From: Bifidobacterium simiiventris
GTDB taxonomy: Bacteria; Actinomycetota; Actinomycetes; Actinomycetales; Bifidobacteriaceae
Direction: 5' to 3'
NCBI RefSeq assembly: GCF_019331715.1
Contig: NZ_JAHBBG010000006.1
Coordinates: forward strand, 58,304-122,303
Length of the DNA stretch: 64,000 bases
Shown here one piece after another: positions 17,055 through 26,236 of the stretch. The notes below the pieces were generated by a model. The model was given only the letters and a program-made list of their open reading frames with translations, did not search any database and had not been told where the DNA came from. Each line of letters begins with the position of its first letter. Position 1 is the stretch's first letter. Position numbers and translations under genes: made by a program.

Positions 17055-18488
17055 CTATTCGGGTTGGCGGATGTGCCGCCGCTGCTTGACATGCTGAGCC
17101 TGAGCACGCACGCGACGCAACGTGTCCAGTTCGCGGGCCAACTCGTCGAGTCTGCGTTCACGCTCCCGCAGTTCGACTACGGCATCGTCAGACAGCGGCC
17201 CGCCGCCGTCCGTGTCGCAGACCGCGACCAACGCCGCCTGAAACGCTTCCCGCTCCTCCTCGATGCGCCGCGTCGTTTCGGCGATCGCATCATCCACCGC
17301 GGCACCACTGGCAGCAAGACGGCCGGCCGTATTCAACTCGTCCGCCAGCCGGTTCAGCTCATCGAGTCGTCGCGCCTGCATCGCATACCAGCGGCGCTGC
17401 GCATCCGATTTGCCGATCGCGACCGTCATCCGCTCATGCACAGCGGGCTCCAGCCGTGTGGGTGGACGGGAGAAGTACCCGTACAGGTCCTCCACACGCA
17501 CCTGCTTGGCGTAACGGCCTCGCCGTCCCGTGACGACCTGCTGCGATGCCGCCGGCAGGTACGCGCGATACGTGTCCCCGTCGCGCACAATACGTGTCAA
17601 CGGAATCGTGATCAGCAGTCGTCGTCTCGTGCCGGGCAGCCACACGCGTACCGCGTTGTCGGTTTGTTCGGCGATCATCCGTCGGTTGAAGCTGATCGGC
17701 ATGACCGTATGCCGGCCGATGCGGGCCATAACGTTCAGCTCGTCGTAGGCGCGTCCCAGTTTCACGTCGCGCACCCGCAGTCCGCTCGCCATGTCCGTAA
17801 ACGTCAAGTGCCGGCCACGCACGACGACAGTCACGCCGGCATTGTTCAGCTCTCGCACAAACGAATCGAAATCGGTGGAGGCGCCTGCGGCCGTGTCGAT
17901 CGCGGCGCGAATCCGATCCTTGACCGCGTCGCCTTTCGCCGACGCATACAGTTCCGCGAAGCTCACGCCATGACGGCGCCGCTCTCGTGCCGGTTTCGGT
18001 TCGGGCAGCACGTTCAGTCCGGATTCCCGGCACAGCCGGTCACTGATCTCGCGCAGTCTGCGTATTGTCGCTCCCGGTTTGGTTCGCATCTTATGGAATG
18101 TCACGTCACTGGCTGCGCAGATGATGATGTGGTTATGCGTGTGCCCGCGATCGACGTGCGTGGCGATCACGTACCGGTATTCGCCGCCGGTGAACTCGTC
18201 GGCGAACCGTATGCCCAACTCATGCAATTCCCGCGCGGTCACGCGTCGGCTGTCCTCCGGGCTGAACGATTGGATCACATGATGCGCAAGCACGCCGTTG
18301 GCTCGATTCCCGCCGGCCGATTGTTCGACCGTGGCCATCATGCGCCGCGCCAACTCCGCGGGATTCGTCGCATCGTCGCTGAAGTTCGCCGAGACCAGAG
18401 CGCCATGTTCGGTCTTGTCGGGATTGGCGATATAGGCGATTGCCTTGTGCAGGGTGACGGTGATCTGACTCATGTTGACGACCGCCAT
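17055..18488 (-). CDS. Relaxase of the MobA/MOBP type
   Basis: 477 residues. Relaxases nick oriT and stay bound to the 5' end of the transferred strand. The N-terminal domain has AIAYIANPDKT (16-26), with the likely nicking Tyr at about 19, the helical region following, and the metal-binding motif HVDRGHTHNH (111-120). The C-terminal part (about 330-477) is a charged coiled-coil region. GGAGG lies eight bases before the ATG at 18488; ATG 18473, which overlaps the MobC stop by ATGA, is the alternative. It follows the MobC-like gene directly, as in MOBP mobilisation modules. Confidence 0.92.
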   Translation of the reverse strand: MAVVNMSQITVTLHKAIAYIANPDKTEHGALVSANFSDDATNPAELARRMMATVEQSAGGNRANGVLAHHVIQSFSPEDSRRVTARELHELGIRFADEFTGGEYRYVIATHVDRGHTHNHIIICAASDVTFHKMRTKPGATIRRLREISDRLCRESGLNVLPEPKPARERRRHGVSFAELYASAKGDAVKDRIRAAIDTAAGASTDFDSFVRELNNAGVTVVVRGRHLTFTDMASGLRVRDVKLGRAYDELNVMARIGRHTVMPISFNRRMIAEQTDNAVRVWLPGTRRRLLITIPLTRIVRDGDTYRAYLPAASQQVVTGRRGRYAKQVRVEDLYGYFSRPPTRLEPAVHERMTVAIGKSDAQRRWYAMQARRLDELNRLADELNTAGRLAASGAAVDDAIAETTRRIEEEREAFQAALVAVCDTDGGGPLSDDAVVELRERERRLDELARELDTLRRVRAQAQHVKQRRHIRQPE

Positions 18489-18871
18489 CGCGCCGCCTCC
18501 ACCGCTTCGTCACGCTCCCGGCACATGCGCAGTAGCAACGCCGTCAGCTCGCGCTGGCCGTCCAGCACGCGCGTCATATCGCCGCTCGTGATCAGCCCGG
18601 TCGCGTTCGCCACATGGGCGATCTGGTTGATGTTGTTGCCTATACGCGCCATGTCCGCGCGAACCATGCCGGGATCCAATGCGACCGTGACCATGACCGT
18701 ATGCGCGTCGATCAGCAGCGCGCGGGCATGGGCCGAAAACGACAGTACGCCGCCGCGAGACCGTTTCACCCGCTGGTAGAAACGATTCGCCTCGGCCCAC
18801 TCGTCGGGAGTGAACGTGACCGTCTTGCGACGACAGCGATTGGGGTGCGAGTCCTGCCAGCTCATGGCCAT
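18470..18871 (-). CDS. MobC-like relaxosome accessory protein
   Basis: 133 residues. The basic start and 'TVTFTPDEWAEANRFYQRV' look like a ribbon-helix-helix DNA-binding segment, and the C-terminal 'MARIGNNINQIAHVANATG' is the hallmark of MobC proteins ('l.riGnNlNQiar..N'). MobC helps open oriT for the relaxase. It is the first gene of the leftward operon, overlaps the relaxase start, and lies just beside the putative oriT. Confidence 0.88.
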   Translation of the reverse strand: MAMSWQDSHPNRCRRKTVTFTPDEWAEANRFYQRVKRSRGGVLSFSAHARALLIDAHTVMVTVALDPGMVRADMARIGNNINQIAHVANATGLITSGDMTRVLDGQRELTALLLRMCRERDEAVEAARWRSST

Positions 18872-18879
18872 CGCCTATC

Positions 18880-19110
18880 GGGTCGCGGGTGTCCCGCAGC
18901 GGATGCTCTACAGGGAATCCACGCAACCGTGCGTACGGTTGCAATGCTTGCTATTCCCCGACCTGACTCAAAAATCAATCCGGGACCACCACCTGAACAC
19001 GCCATGACTAACCTCGATTCCTAACGCCGACACCGGCGATTGAACCGCATCATTACAGCGCTGATGGTCGCGCAAGGATAATCACGTTGCGGCACGAGCG
19101 CGCAGCCAAA
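18880..19110. other. Putative origin of transfer (oriT)
   Basis: This noncoding stretch directly upstream of mobC-relaxase contains a perfect inverted repeat, GCAACCGT (18923-18930) and ACGGTTGC (18935-18942), separated by four bases. It is followed by an AT-richer segment (TGCTTGCTATTCCCC). oriT sites of MOBP systems usually lie upstream of mobC and have such a hairpin next to the nick. The nick position cannot be read from the sequence alone. Confidence 0.45.
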
Positions 19111-19120
19111 GGAGGCGAGG

Positions 19121-19552
19121 ATGGCCGTCGGAAACCGTCGCAAGGAACGCGCCGACTGGGTACGCAAATCACTTGAAGAATACAGGGCTCAGCTCAAGGA
19201 ACGGGAGAATCGTACCGCGGCGCTGTACGATGCACTCACCGATTTCACCAGAGCGTTGGACGCCGTGCGACCGCTCGTGCAGGACTACACCCGCGACTAC
19301 GGGGTATCGCGCCGTGAGATCGGCGAACAGTTCGGACTCACGCAGCGGCAACTCAGCGCATTGTTTGAACCGTTGACCGATGCCGATGTGACGGTAGATG
19401 ACGCGGAACCACGGGCGCTCGTAGCAAATGCGACCTCGATTGGCTCAGCATCGCAACTGGATTCCATGTCCGTTACCTCCGTTGGGCCAGTGCCTACGCA
19501 GATAGACTATTTGTCGGATCGACCGCAGCATGTCTACTTATCGCATTGCTAA
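19121..19552 (+). CDS. Small helix-turn-helix protein of unknown role
   Basis: 143 residues. A charged helical N-terminus (1-45) is followed by 'YGVSRREIGEQFGLTQRQLSALF' (about 65-87), which reads as a helix-turn-helix. The C-terminus is disordered. AAAGGAGG lies ideally upstream of the ATG. It is transcribed away from the relaxase operon across the putative oriT, so it could regulate the transfer genes or control oriT; this is inferred from position. Confidence 0.6.
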   Translation: MAVGNRRKERADWVRKSLEEYRAQLKERENRTAALYDALTDFTRALDAVRPLVQDYTRDYGVSRREIGEQFGLTQRQLSALFEPLTDADVTVDDAEPRALVANATSIGSASQLDSMSVTSVGPVPTQIDYLSDRPQHVYLSHC

Positions 19553-19712
19553 CGGCGATGACAATTAGATGGATCAGCTACTGGCGACAACTGTTATGCC
19601 ATTCGTTCAGCATGGACTTATCGTGTGCATCAACGTCATACTGTTCCGTGATCGCCGGCCATGATGTCAATCAAATCGGCAGATGTTGCGAATCGTTGAT
19701 TTGCTGTTGGGA

Positions 19713-21419
19713 TCATCGATGGTAGGTGACGGCCGCGTTCGCATCGCGCTTAATGATGCTGTTTTGCGTCCATTGGTCTGCCGCGTCGCCGAGGAGCCTG
19801 TCGTAGTGGCGGGTCGTCGACCATGACAACAAGGTGAATTGATCCGCATTGAGATCGCCGATGGTTCTTAACTGGGCGGTGGAGCCGTGCAGCGGCGCGT
19901 ATCCGCCTCGCGTGGGGACGTCGTCGGTGTCGAGGAAGTAGTAGTACGGGCAGTCGCGGTAGTACCAGTACGCGTCGATGTACGTGTACTCGTCCTGCGC
20001 AACGATCGGCTGCGCGGCAGAACAGACAACCTGCTGGCTGAGTGCGGCCGATCCGGGCGTATCGTTGCGGTCGAAACTATGGTTGCCGCGTACGCCGTAC
20101 ACGATCGTTCCGGCGGCCAGCATCGCGATCATCGCAACATAGAAGATCATTGCGGCGCGACCACGTAGCCGATAGGCGATCACGCACGCCAGCGCGAGCG
20201 CGGCATAAAAGAACGGCGCGACTACACCCAGATAGCGTACGGAGAACATGCCGTATCCGCCGCTGAACAGTTCCTTGACGGCGGACCAGATCATCAGCGA
20301 CGCCGCCGGCACGGCGAACAACATGACGATTAGTTGTGCGGCTGCAGTGAACTGCTGTGATGCCGGGGATTGGTTGTCGGACCGCGCGTGAAGCAGTTGT
20401 TCCGCAATGAGCACGCCGGCGATCGATGTCATTGTGGCCGCGACCAGCAGCGAGACGATCGACGGCAGTTCCGTTTCCGTCATGCCGAGCAGCATGATGT
20501 CGACCGCGTTGGCCACGCCGGACATGTTCGCGCGTCGGCGAACCGGAGGCAGCACGGAGCTTGCGCTGAGCTGACCCAGCAGCGCCGGCATCCACGGTAA
20601 AAACAGCACAGCCGATGCGGCATAGGCGAGCAGCCAACACCACGCGGACAGTCGGCGCATGCGCCATGAGCTCGCGGCGAGCCAGATCGCATGCGTCAGC
20701 CATACGAATGCGGTCAGATACAACGTCAGCATGCCGAGCGCGACGGTCACGGCATACGCGCACCACCATGCGATGCGGCGACGGCGATCGTGCGACCGGC
20801 AACGGTCTCCCTGCCGACCATCATGCCCGTCGGTCTCACCCGCATCCGCAACGCTATGCCGACGGTTGAACGGCTCGATCAACCCGGCCGCGCGCATCAG
20901 CATCGCCGTGCCGGCCACGGTCAGCAGCATCGCCGGCGAGTACATGCGCAGTTCATAGCCGTAGCGCAGCATGAATCCGCCGCACACCAGCATCGGCATG
21001 CACGCCGCAGCGGCATGGTCGCCGAACAAATCGCGCATCAGCATGATCAGCACGAACACGGCAAGACCAAGACATACGCAATTCGGCAGTCGCAGCAGCG
21101 CGATATTGCCGCCGGCGACGGGCATCCATTCCTTGAGCAGCAAATAGTACAGCGGCGGATGCGCATCGACGGCGGTGAGCGCGACCAGCTTCCGCACAGG
21201 CCGATCTGCCAGGATCAGCGAATACTGTTCGTCGAACCACAATGACTGGTTGCGGCCCATCAGCCAGCTCAACACGGTCGTCGCCAGTGCGCAGCAGGCG
21301 GCCAGTGCGGGGATCGAGCTGCGGATGGCGGATACGATCCAACCGGCATGTCCATCATCGGTGCTTTCACAGGCACGTTCGGCATTCGGAGCGACGGCTT
21401 TATCCTTCATCTTGGTCAT
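19713..21419 (-). CDS. GT-C glycosyltransferase, ArnT/PMT (GT39)-like membrane protein
   Basis: 568 residues with about ten membrane helices. The first outer loop holds LWFDEQYSL (about 62-70), where the acidic residues would bind metal and sugar-lipid, then DAHPPLYYLLLKEW, both typical of lipid-linked GT-C mannosyl/glycosyltransferases. A long outer C-terminal domain follows. It likely moves a sugar from a polyprenyl-phosphate donor to a surface acceptor outside the membrane. It overlaps the upstream GtrB-like gene by four bases; that gene would make the donor. The acceptor is unknown: cell-wall polysaccharide or surface protein. Confidence 0.8.
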   Translation of the reverse strand: MTKMKDKAVAPNAERACESTDDGHAGWIVSAIRSSIPALAACCALATTVLSWLMGRNQSLWFDEQYSLILADRPVRKLVALTAVDAHPPLYYLLLKEWMPVAGGNIALLRLPNCVCLGLAVFVLIMLMRDLFGDHAAAACMPMLVCGGFMLRYGYELRMYSPAMLLTVAGTAMLMRAAGLIEPFNRRHSVADAGETDGHDGRQGDRCRSHDRRRRIAWWCAYAVTVALGMLTLYLTAFVWLTHAIWLAASSWRMRRLSAWCWLLAYAASAVLFLPWMPALLGQLSASSVLPPVRRRANMSGVANAVDIMLLGMTETELPSIVSLLVAATMTSIAGVLIAEQLLHARSDNQSPASQQFTAAAQLIVMLFAVPAASLMIWSAVKELFSGGYGMFSVRYLGVVAPFFYAALALACVIAYRLRGRAAMIFYVAMIAMLAAGTIVYGVRGNHSFDRNDTPGSAALSQQVVCSAAQPIVAQDEYTYIDAYWYYRDCPYYYFLDTDDVPTRGGYAPLHGSTAQLRTIGDLNADQFTLLSWSTTRHYDRLLGDAADQWTQNSIIKRDANAAVTYHR

Positions 21420-22555
21420 GCCGGTATCTCCCCGTCATGCGCCGGACGGCCGAAACGGGTATTGTCGGCATCGCGGACGTTGATGTTGCCGTCGCGCACG
21501 ATGTAGTTCGGCCGGCGTTTGGATTCGAGGTACGTGTTCGCCAGATACCGGCCGATGATGCCCAGGCACATCAGCTGCAATCCGCCGATGAACGTGATGA
21601 TGCACGCAAGCGACGGCCAGCCAGCCACCGGGTCGCCGAACACGGCCGCGCGAACCGCGATGAAACAGGTCGCGCCGAACGCGACGACGCACAATAGCAA
21701 TCCGATGTACGAGGCCACGGCCAGCGGTACGGTGGAGCATGAAATCAGTCCCTCGATCGCATAGCGAACCAATGCGAAGAAGTTCCAGCTGGACTTGCCC
21801 GCGGCCCGGCGCGTGTTCGGATAGTCGATCCACGCCGTGTGGAATCCCACCCACGCGTACAGTCCCTTGGAGAACCGGTTGCGTTCGGTCAGCGACGTCA
21901 ATGCGTCGACGACCCGGCGTCGCATCATGCGGTAGTCGCGCGCGCCATCAGGCACTGCGACCGGCGACATGGCGTTCATCAGACGATAAAACGCATGCGC
22001 GCACAGGGATCGGATCGGCGGCTCGCCCGCGCGTGTGGTGCGTCGCGTCGCCACGCAGTCGAGCGTCGGGTCGTCGGCCAGCATCGCGAACATGCGCGGC
22101 AGCAATGACGGCGGGTCCTGCAGATCGGCGTCCATCACCGCCACGACATCACCTTGTGCGGCATCCAGTCCGGCGAGCAGCGCGCCTTCCTTGCCGAAAT
22201 TACGAGACAATGACAGCCAACGAATCGCAAACGGTAAGGCGGCGTGCCCGTCGTCGCCTTCCGCCGCACGCTGCAGCAGCGCCGCGGTGCCGTCCGTGGA
22301 ACCGTCGTCGACCAGCACCAGTTCGACCGTCGTACCGGGATACCCCGCTGTGATCTCGCGGACAGCCTGCGCGGCGGACGACAGGAATAATGGCAGGCAT
22401 TCCTCCTCGTTATGGCAAGGCACGACGATAGACAGCGTGACCTGCCGTCCGGGACATGCGCCGCCCGCGGAATCCACCACAGTACAAGATTCGCGTGTCT
22501 CAGAGGCATACGCGGTACGACACTGCCGTGAATGCTGTTGATTGACCATGATCAT
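21416..22555 (-). CDS. GtrB/DPM-like polyprenyl-phosphate glycosyltransferase (GT2)
   Basis: 379 residues. The GT-A domain begins 'LSIVVPCHNEEECLPLFL', has VLVDDGSTDGT and the metal-binding ADLQDPPSLLPRM, and ends in two C-terminal membrane helices (about 265-290 and 300-330), as in GtrB. It would transfer a sugar from a nucleotide donor to undecaprenyl phosphate at the inner face of the membrane. The overlap with the following GT-C gene suggests a GtrB/GtrC-type surface-modification pair carried by the element, comparable in principle to serotype-conversion cassettes. Confidence 0.87.
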   Translation of the reverse strand: MIMVNQQHSRQCRTAYASETRESCTVVDSAGGACPGRQVTLSIVVPCHNEEECLPLFLSSAAQAVREITAGYPGTTVELVLVDDGSTDGTAALLQRAAEGDDGHAALPFAIRWLSLSRNFGKEGALLAGLDAAQGDVVAVMDADLQDPPSLLPRMFAMLADDPTLDCVATRRTTRAGEPPIRSLCAHAFYRLMNAMSPVAVPDGARDYRMMRRRVVDALTSLTERNRFSKGLYAWVGFHTAWIDYPNTRRAAGKSSWNFFALVRYAIEGLISCSTVPLAVASYIGLLLCVVAFGATCFIAVRAAVFGDPVAGWPSLACIITFIGGLQLMCLGIIGRYLANTYLESKRRPNYIVRDGNINVRDADNTRFGRPAHDGEIPA

Positions 22556-22795
22556 GCCTTCTTCCCCTCGGCGAGGCGCCGCCTTGCGCCCGCCATATAC
22601 CCACGTCCAATACGATTCCAGTGTGCGTTCACCGAATCACTGAACATGCCTGTACCGCCCCTGATTCAGCCCCTAATCACCGTTCCAGGATATAGGGGAC
22701 GACGTAGGGATATTCCGAACGTTGGCTCTTACGCTTTCTTTGTAAGCCATCGTGGTTCGACCGCGACGATGTGAATCGTCATGCCGGCAAGATAA

Positions 22796-23170
22796 TCAGT
22801 AATGATGGGCATGATCGGGTCCTTTTCCGGCATTATGCCGGTTAAGGGGCGCTTGCACGGCGGCGACGCCGAACACGGACTGCACGCAGAACAGTCCCAT
22901 GAGGAACACGAACGCAGCGGGACGGTATGTGCGGTAGAAATCAACCATGTCCGGTTGTGCGTATGGCATAGCGATGGTGTACACGCAGCCGGTAAGCAGG
23001 GCAACAGATAGCGAGCCAACCAGTAGCGCGATGACGGCGAAACGCAGTCTTCGCCGGTCTTCGCACGCATTCGCAAGCCAGCGAAACGCCAGCGTGATGC
23101 AAATGCTAACCAGCAGGCAGCACAGTAGCCCGTATGTGGGCAGCATATCGATGATAAGCAGATCCTTCAT
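22796..23170 (-). CDS. Small four-helix membrane protein under the shared operator
   Basis: 124 residues with four hydrophobic helices (about 8-28, 39-61, 80-104, plus a weaker one at 64-78) and a His-rich tail. I recognise no family. AAAGGA lies eight bases before the ATG at 23170. The 20-bp palindrome at 23232-23251 sits 61 bases upstream, and a possible -10 (TTCAAT) lies 29 bases past it, so this gene should be its own operon in the two-component regulon. An immunity or resistance accessory role is plausible from context only. Confidence 0.6.
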   Translation of the reverse strand: MKDLLIIDMLPTYGLLCCLLVSICITLAFRWLANACEDRRRLRFAVIALLVGSLSVALLTGCVYTIAMPYAQPDMVDFYRTYRPAAFVFLMGLFCVQSVFGVAAVQAPLNRHNAGKGPDHAHHY

Positions 23171-23222
23171 GGGAGATCCTTTCAGATCAGGCATTCATTG
23201 AATCCATGCACGCTCCGCAATC

Positions 23223-23260
23223 GCAACGTCATGTCAAGCAAACGCATGACATGACGTTGC
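23223..23260. promoter_or_regulatory. Shared operator, site 1, with extended 14-bp arms
   Basis: The core TGTCAAGCAAACGCATGACA is at 23232-23251. Here the palindrome extends outward to perfect 14-bp arms (23223-23236 and 23247-23260). It lies between the stop of the ABC ATPase gene and the start of the four-helix membrane protein. The core is one of five nearly identical copies in the cargo region. No T run follows either arm, so it is not a simple terminator. Confidence 0.75.
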
Positions 23261-23267
23261 CGTTTCT

Positions 23268-23942
23268 TCAGAGGAACGCGCCGTCTCGCATGGTGAGGGT
23301 GGTGTCGCATTGGGCTGCGACTCGTGGGTCGTGCGTGGCGAGGATAAGCGTGGCGCCTTGCCTGCATTGCGCGAGGAGCATGGTCATGATGGTGTCGGCG
23401 GTGTGCGTGTCGAGTGCTGCGGTGGGTTCGTCGGCGATGATGATGGCCGGGTGCATCACGGTCGCCCTGGCGATGGCGATGCGTTGCCGTTCGCCGCCGG
23501 ACAGTTGCTTGGGCATGCGTCGCGCCTTGCCGGCGAGCCCGACTTGTTCCAGCGCGGCCGTGGCGCGTTGCTTGCGTTCGGCGCGCTTGATCTTGGGTTT
23601 CGCGTATTCCATGGGGATGGCGACATTGGCCCATGCGGGCTCGTCTTCGAGGATTGCGTAGTCCTGCGGGATGAAGCCGAATATGCGGTTGCGCCATGCG
23701 GACCGGTCCTTGTCGTTTTCCGGGGCCGGGTGTCCTTGCAGGAGCAGGGAGCCGGAGGTGGGTTTCATGGACAGTCCGATCATGCGCAGCAGGGTGGATT
23801 TGCCGCATCCGGACGGTCCCATGATGGCGATCGACTCCCCGGCCGAGGCGTGCAGGGATACGTCGTGCACGGCGAGGAGCTGCGTTTGCCCGTCCGTGTA
23901 TCGTTTGGTCAGGTTTCTGGCGTCTATGGTCGTCTGTGGCAT
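23268..23942 (-). CDS. ABC transporter ATPase, MacB/LolD-type
   Basis: 224 residues. Walker A GPSGCGKST (42-50), Q-loop in FGFIPQDYAIL, signature LSGGERQR, Walker B AIIIADEPTAALD and the H-loop in ILATHDPRV are all intact. It is the third gene of a leftward operon after two FtsX-like permeases, so it probably powers a mechanotransmission or exporter complex of the MacB/BceAB type. The operon is headed by the shared operator at 26163. Confidence 0.92.
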   Translation of the reverse strand: MPQTTIDARNLTKRYTDGQTQLLAVHDVSLHASAGESIAIMGPSGCGKSTLLRMIGLSMKPTSGSLLLQGHPAPENDKDRSAWRNRIFGFIPQDYAILEDEPAWANVAIPMEYAKPKIKRAERKQRATAALEQVGLAGKARRMPKQLSGGERQRIAIARATVMHPAIIIADEPTAALDTHTADTIMTMLLAQCRQGATLILATHDPRVAAQCDTTLTMRDGAFL

Positions 23943-23956
23943 GGTCGCTGCTTCTT

Positions 23957-25027
23957 TCATTGGATGTGGGTGGTTGCGCGTCGCACGGCGATCGTCCAGA
24001 CCAGGATCGCCATGGCGAGGATGACGGCGATCATCGTCCGGGATGCGGTGGCCACCGGTTCCCCTATCAGCTGGAAGCATGCCAATGCCACGGCGGCGGG
24101 CAGCAGCATGCTGAGGATGAGTCCGGCGACGCGGACCGCCTCGCCTACGGCGGCGGCGCCGTAGAGCCGGCGGACGAGCATCGCCGGCCGCTCCCGAGCG
24201 AGGGTCACGGACAATGATTGGATGATCACGATGACGGTGAGCGCGAGGAAGGCGGACAGTCCAAGCAGGTACATCAGCGCGCGCACGATGAGGTCCCTGT
24301 CGCGTTGGGGCTGTTCCGTGTTCAGCCGGTGCGGCACGAGTATCAGGCCGGCGTCGCGGCTTCCCGCGATGAAACCGTCGAGCTGGGTCCGGGACGGGTC
24401 GAACATGACCGTTTTGGTCACCGCCTCTTCGAGTTCGATGTCGTTGAGCCGGTTCAGCGAGCTCGGGTCGAGTCGGATGACGATGGTCCGGTCCAGGTTG
24501 ATGCCGGCGGTGTTCGGGTCGAATATGGCCGCCGAGGCCGGCAGCGTGCCGGATACCTTGACGTCGACGCCGGCGATATGCACGCTGTCGGGCGCCTGCG
24601 CCCGGTCCACCCGGTAGCCGACGGACGCGCAGGGCGCATGGGCGCACAAACCCAGCCGGGGGAACACGTCATCGACGTTGCCCATCAGGACGATGGCCGG
24701 TATGCCGTTGGCGAACCCGGGATCGTCGATCCCGATGTTGTTGACGATCGCGGCGTACCCCCTGCCCTGCTCCAGCATGTCCCGCAGGCCATCCGCCACT
24801 TTGGGGCTCGTCTTGCTCGGGGACTGCAGGAGGTATTGCGGGGAGAACGTGACCGCGTCGACGGCCCGCAGACGAGCCTCGCCGCCGATCACGCTGGACT
24901 CGGTCAGCACATCGCTGAGCGTCATCGTGAACACGCTGCCCGCAAAAACGACGAGGAGCGTGATGCCGAGGATCGACCCCCATCGCCTCAATCCCATGCG
25001 GACGCCGGTCATCAGTTCATGGATCAT
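23957..25027 (-). CDS. FtsX-like ABC permease, second subunit
   Basis: 356 residues. An N-terminal helix (about 17-37), a large outer domain (about 45-225), then three C-terminal helices (about 232-256, 278-305, 322-345), the FtsX/MacB topology. A coupling motif 'RPAMLVRRLYGAAAVGEAVRVAG' lies after the second helix. Its ATG overlaps the stop of the preceding permease gene by four bases. Two different permeases with one ATPase suggest a heterodimeric membrane pair. Substrate unknown. Confidence 0.82.
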   Translation of the reverse strand: MIHELMTGVRMGLRRWGSILGITLLVVFAGSVFTMTLSDVLTESSVIGGEARLRAVDAVTFSPQYLLQSPSKTSPKVADGLRDMLEQGRGYAAIVNNIGIDDPGFANGIPAIVLMGNVDDVFPRLGLCAHAPCASVGYRVDRAQAPDSVHIAGVDVKVSGTLPASAAIFDPNTAGINLDRTIVIRLDPSSLNRLNDIELEEAVTKTVMFDPSRTQLDGFIAGSRDAGLILVPHRLNTEQPQRDRDLIVRALMYLLGLSAFLALTVIVIIQSLSVTLARERPAMLVRRLYGAAAVGEAVRVAGLILSMLLPAAVALACFQLIGEPVATASRTMIAVILAMAILVWTIAVRRATTHIQ

Positions 25028-26043
25028 CGTTCCACCTCGTCATTCGATCGTATGCCGAGCCATTCAGCCAACGCCGTCACAAGCGCCGTCAGGACCGTGC
25101 CGCTGATAAAAGCTGCGGCGAACGCGGCCGCCGGGCCGATGCCGGTCCTGCCCGACACCACGGTGATGAGCACGGCGCTCAACGCGGTTCCCGCCAACAC
25201 GCCGGCCACGATCGGGACAACGGCCTCACGCACCCGGCCCGCCCACACCTGCCTGCCAGTGGCGCCGAACAGCCGCCTGACATGCAGGTCCGCCTTCCTC
25301 GCCGTCTCCATCGTCATGACGCACACGCAGGCGCAGACCAACGCCAGTGCCAGAAACAGCAAGGTGATGCCCACGAAGGAGTCACCGGCGAGGGACGACC
25401 GCAACGACTGCTCCTGCGGCCGGGTCACGTCCATGCCGCAGCGCGCGAACAGGTCCGAGATCTCCCGGAGCCGCTGCGGGTCGCTCGTGTTCACATACAC
25501 GCTGCCGGGAAACAGGGAGACCGCCCCCAACGGGAGCACATACTGCAGGTTGCCGCCGACGTTCACCCCCGGAACCCTGACGACACCGCCGACGGAAAAC
25601 CCGGCGGGCAATAGCGGTGCATCCCCATGCTCACGCCATTGCCCGGCCGAGAACGACGACTCGATCACACAGGCCACGCGACTGTTCATGTTCCGGCATT
25701 CTTGCGGAAGCGCATCGGCCCATCCGATGGAGGACCCCGACGACTGGAACACGATCGCCGGCCAACCGTCCCCCACGGAACCCTCCACCAAGGAAATACC
25801 ATGACCGGAAAGATACTCGGCCAGATCACGAGTCGCCTCAAGACTCTTCCCGTCGTCGTGCCCGGCATCCGCCGAGGCGGTCAACACCAGTTGCGTCTTC
25901 GCATCGGACATGCCCCATTGCGATCCACGCCAATCAAGAACGCTCCAATACACAGCCCACGCAAGAAACGAAGACAACACACCCAACAGCAACGACACCA
26001 CGACAATGGAGACACGGAACCCATTCGGAGATGACCTACCCAT
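25024..26043 (-). CDS. FtsX-like ABC permease, first subunit
   Basis: 339 residues. The ATG at 26043 is chosen because GGAGGG precedes it and the N-terminal helix starts soon after (about 10-33). A large outer domain (about 40-210) and three C-terminal helices follow. The cytoplasmic coupling motif is 'ADLHVRRLFGATGRQVWAGRVREA', typical of FtsX-like permeases. First gene of the permease-permease-ATPase operon. The shared operator lies 119 bases upstream and also 54 bases from the divergent response-regulator start. Confidence 0.82.
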   Translation of the reverse strand: MGRSSPNGFRVSIVVVSLLLGVLSSFLAWAVYWSVLDWRGSQWGMSDAKTQLVLTASADAGHDDGKSLEATRDLAEYLSGHGISLVEGSVGDGWPAIVFQSSGSSIGWADALPQECRNMNSRVACVIESSFSAGQWREHGDAPLLPAGFSVGGVVRVPGVNVGGNLQYVLPLGAVSLFPGSVYVNTSDPQRLREISDLFARCGMDVTRPQEQSLRSSLAGDSFVGITLLFLALALVCACVCVMTMETARKADLHVRRLFGATGRQVWAGRVREAVVPIVAGVLAGTALSAVLITVVSGRTGIGPAAAFAAAFISGTVLTALVTALAEWLGIRSNDEVER

Positions 26044-26162
26044 ACGACGCCCTCCAACTTTGTGCCGGGAACATGACAGCCGTCCTGACGATCGATACCG
26101 AAGCGACCGATCCGGCCAGCTCAATGCATTACATACCCCTGCGCATCGCACCCGCAACATCA

Positions 26163-26182
26163 TGTCAAGCAAACGCATGACA
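26163..26182. promoter_or_regulatory. Shared operator, site 2, between ABC operon and response regulator
   Basis: TGTCAAGCAAACGCATGACA, identical to the core of site 1. A possible -10 (TATGTA) for the leftward ABC operon lies 27 bases past it. On the other side it is only 54 bases from the response-regulator ATG, so it could mediate autoregulation as well as control of the transporter. Confidence 0.75.
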
Positions 26183-26236
26183 GCGGTGCCGTTTCATACC
26201 GGGGAGCCGATGGCCGCCGGCGGTACAGTGGGTGTC

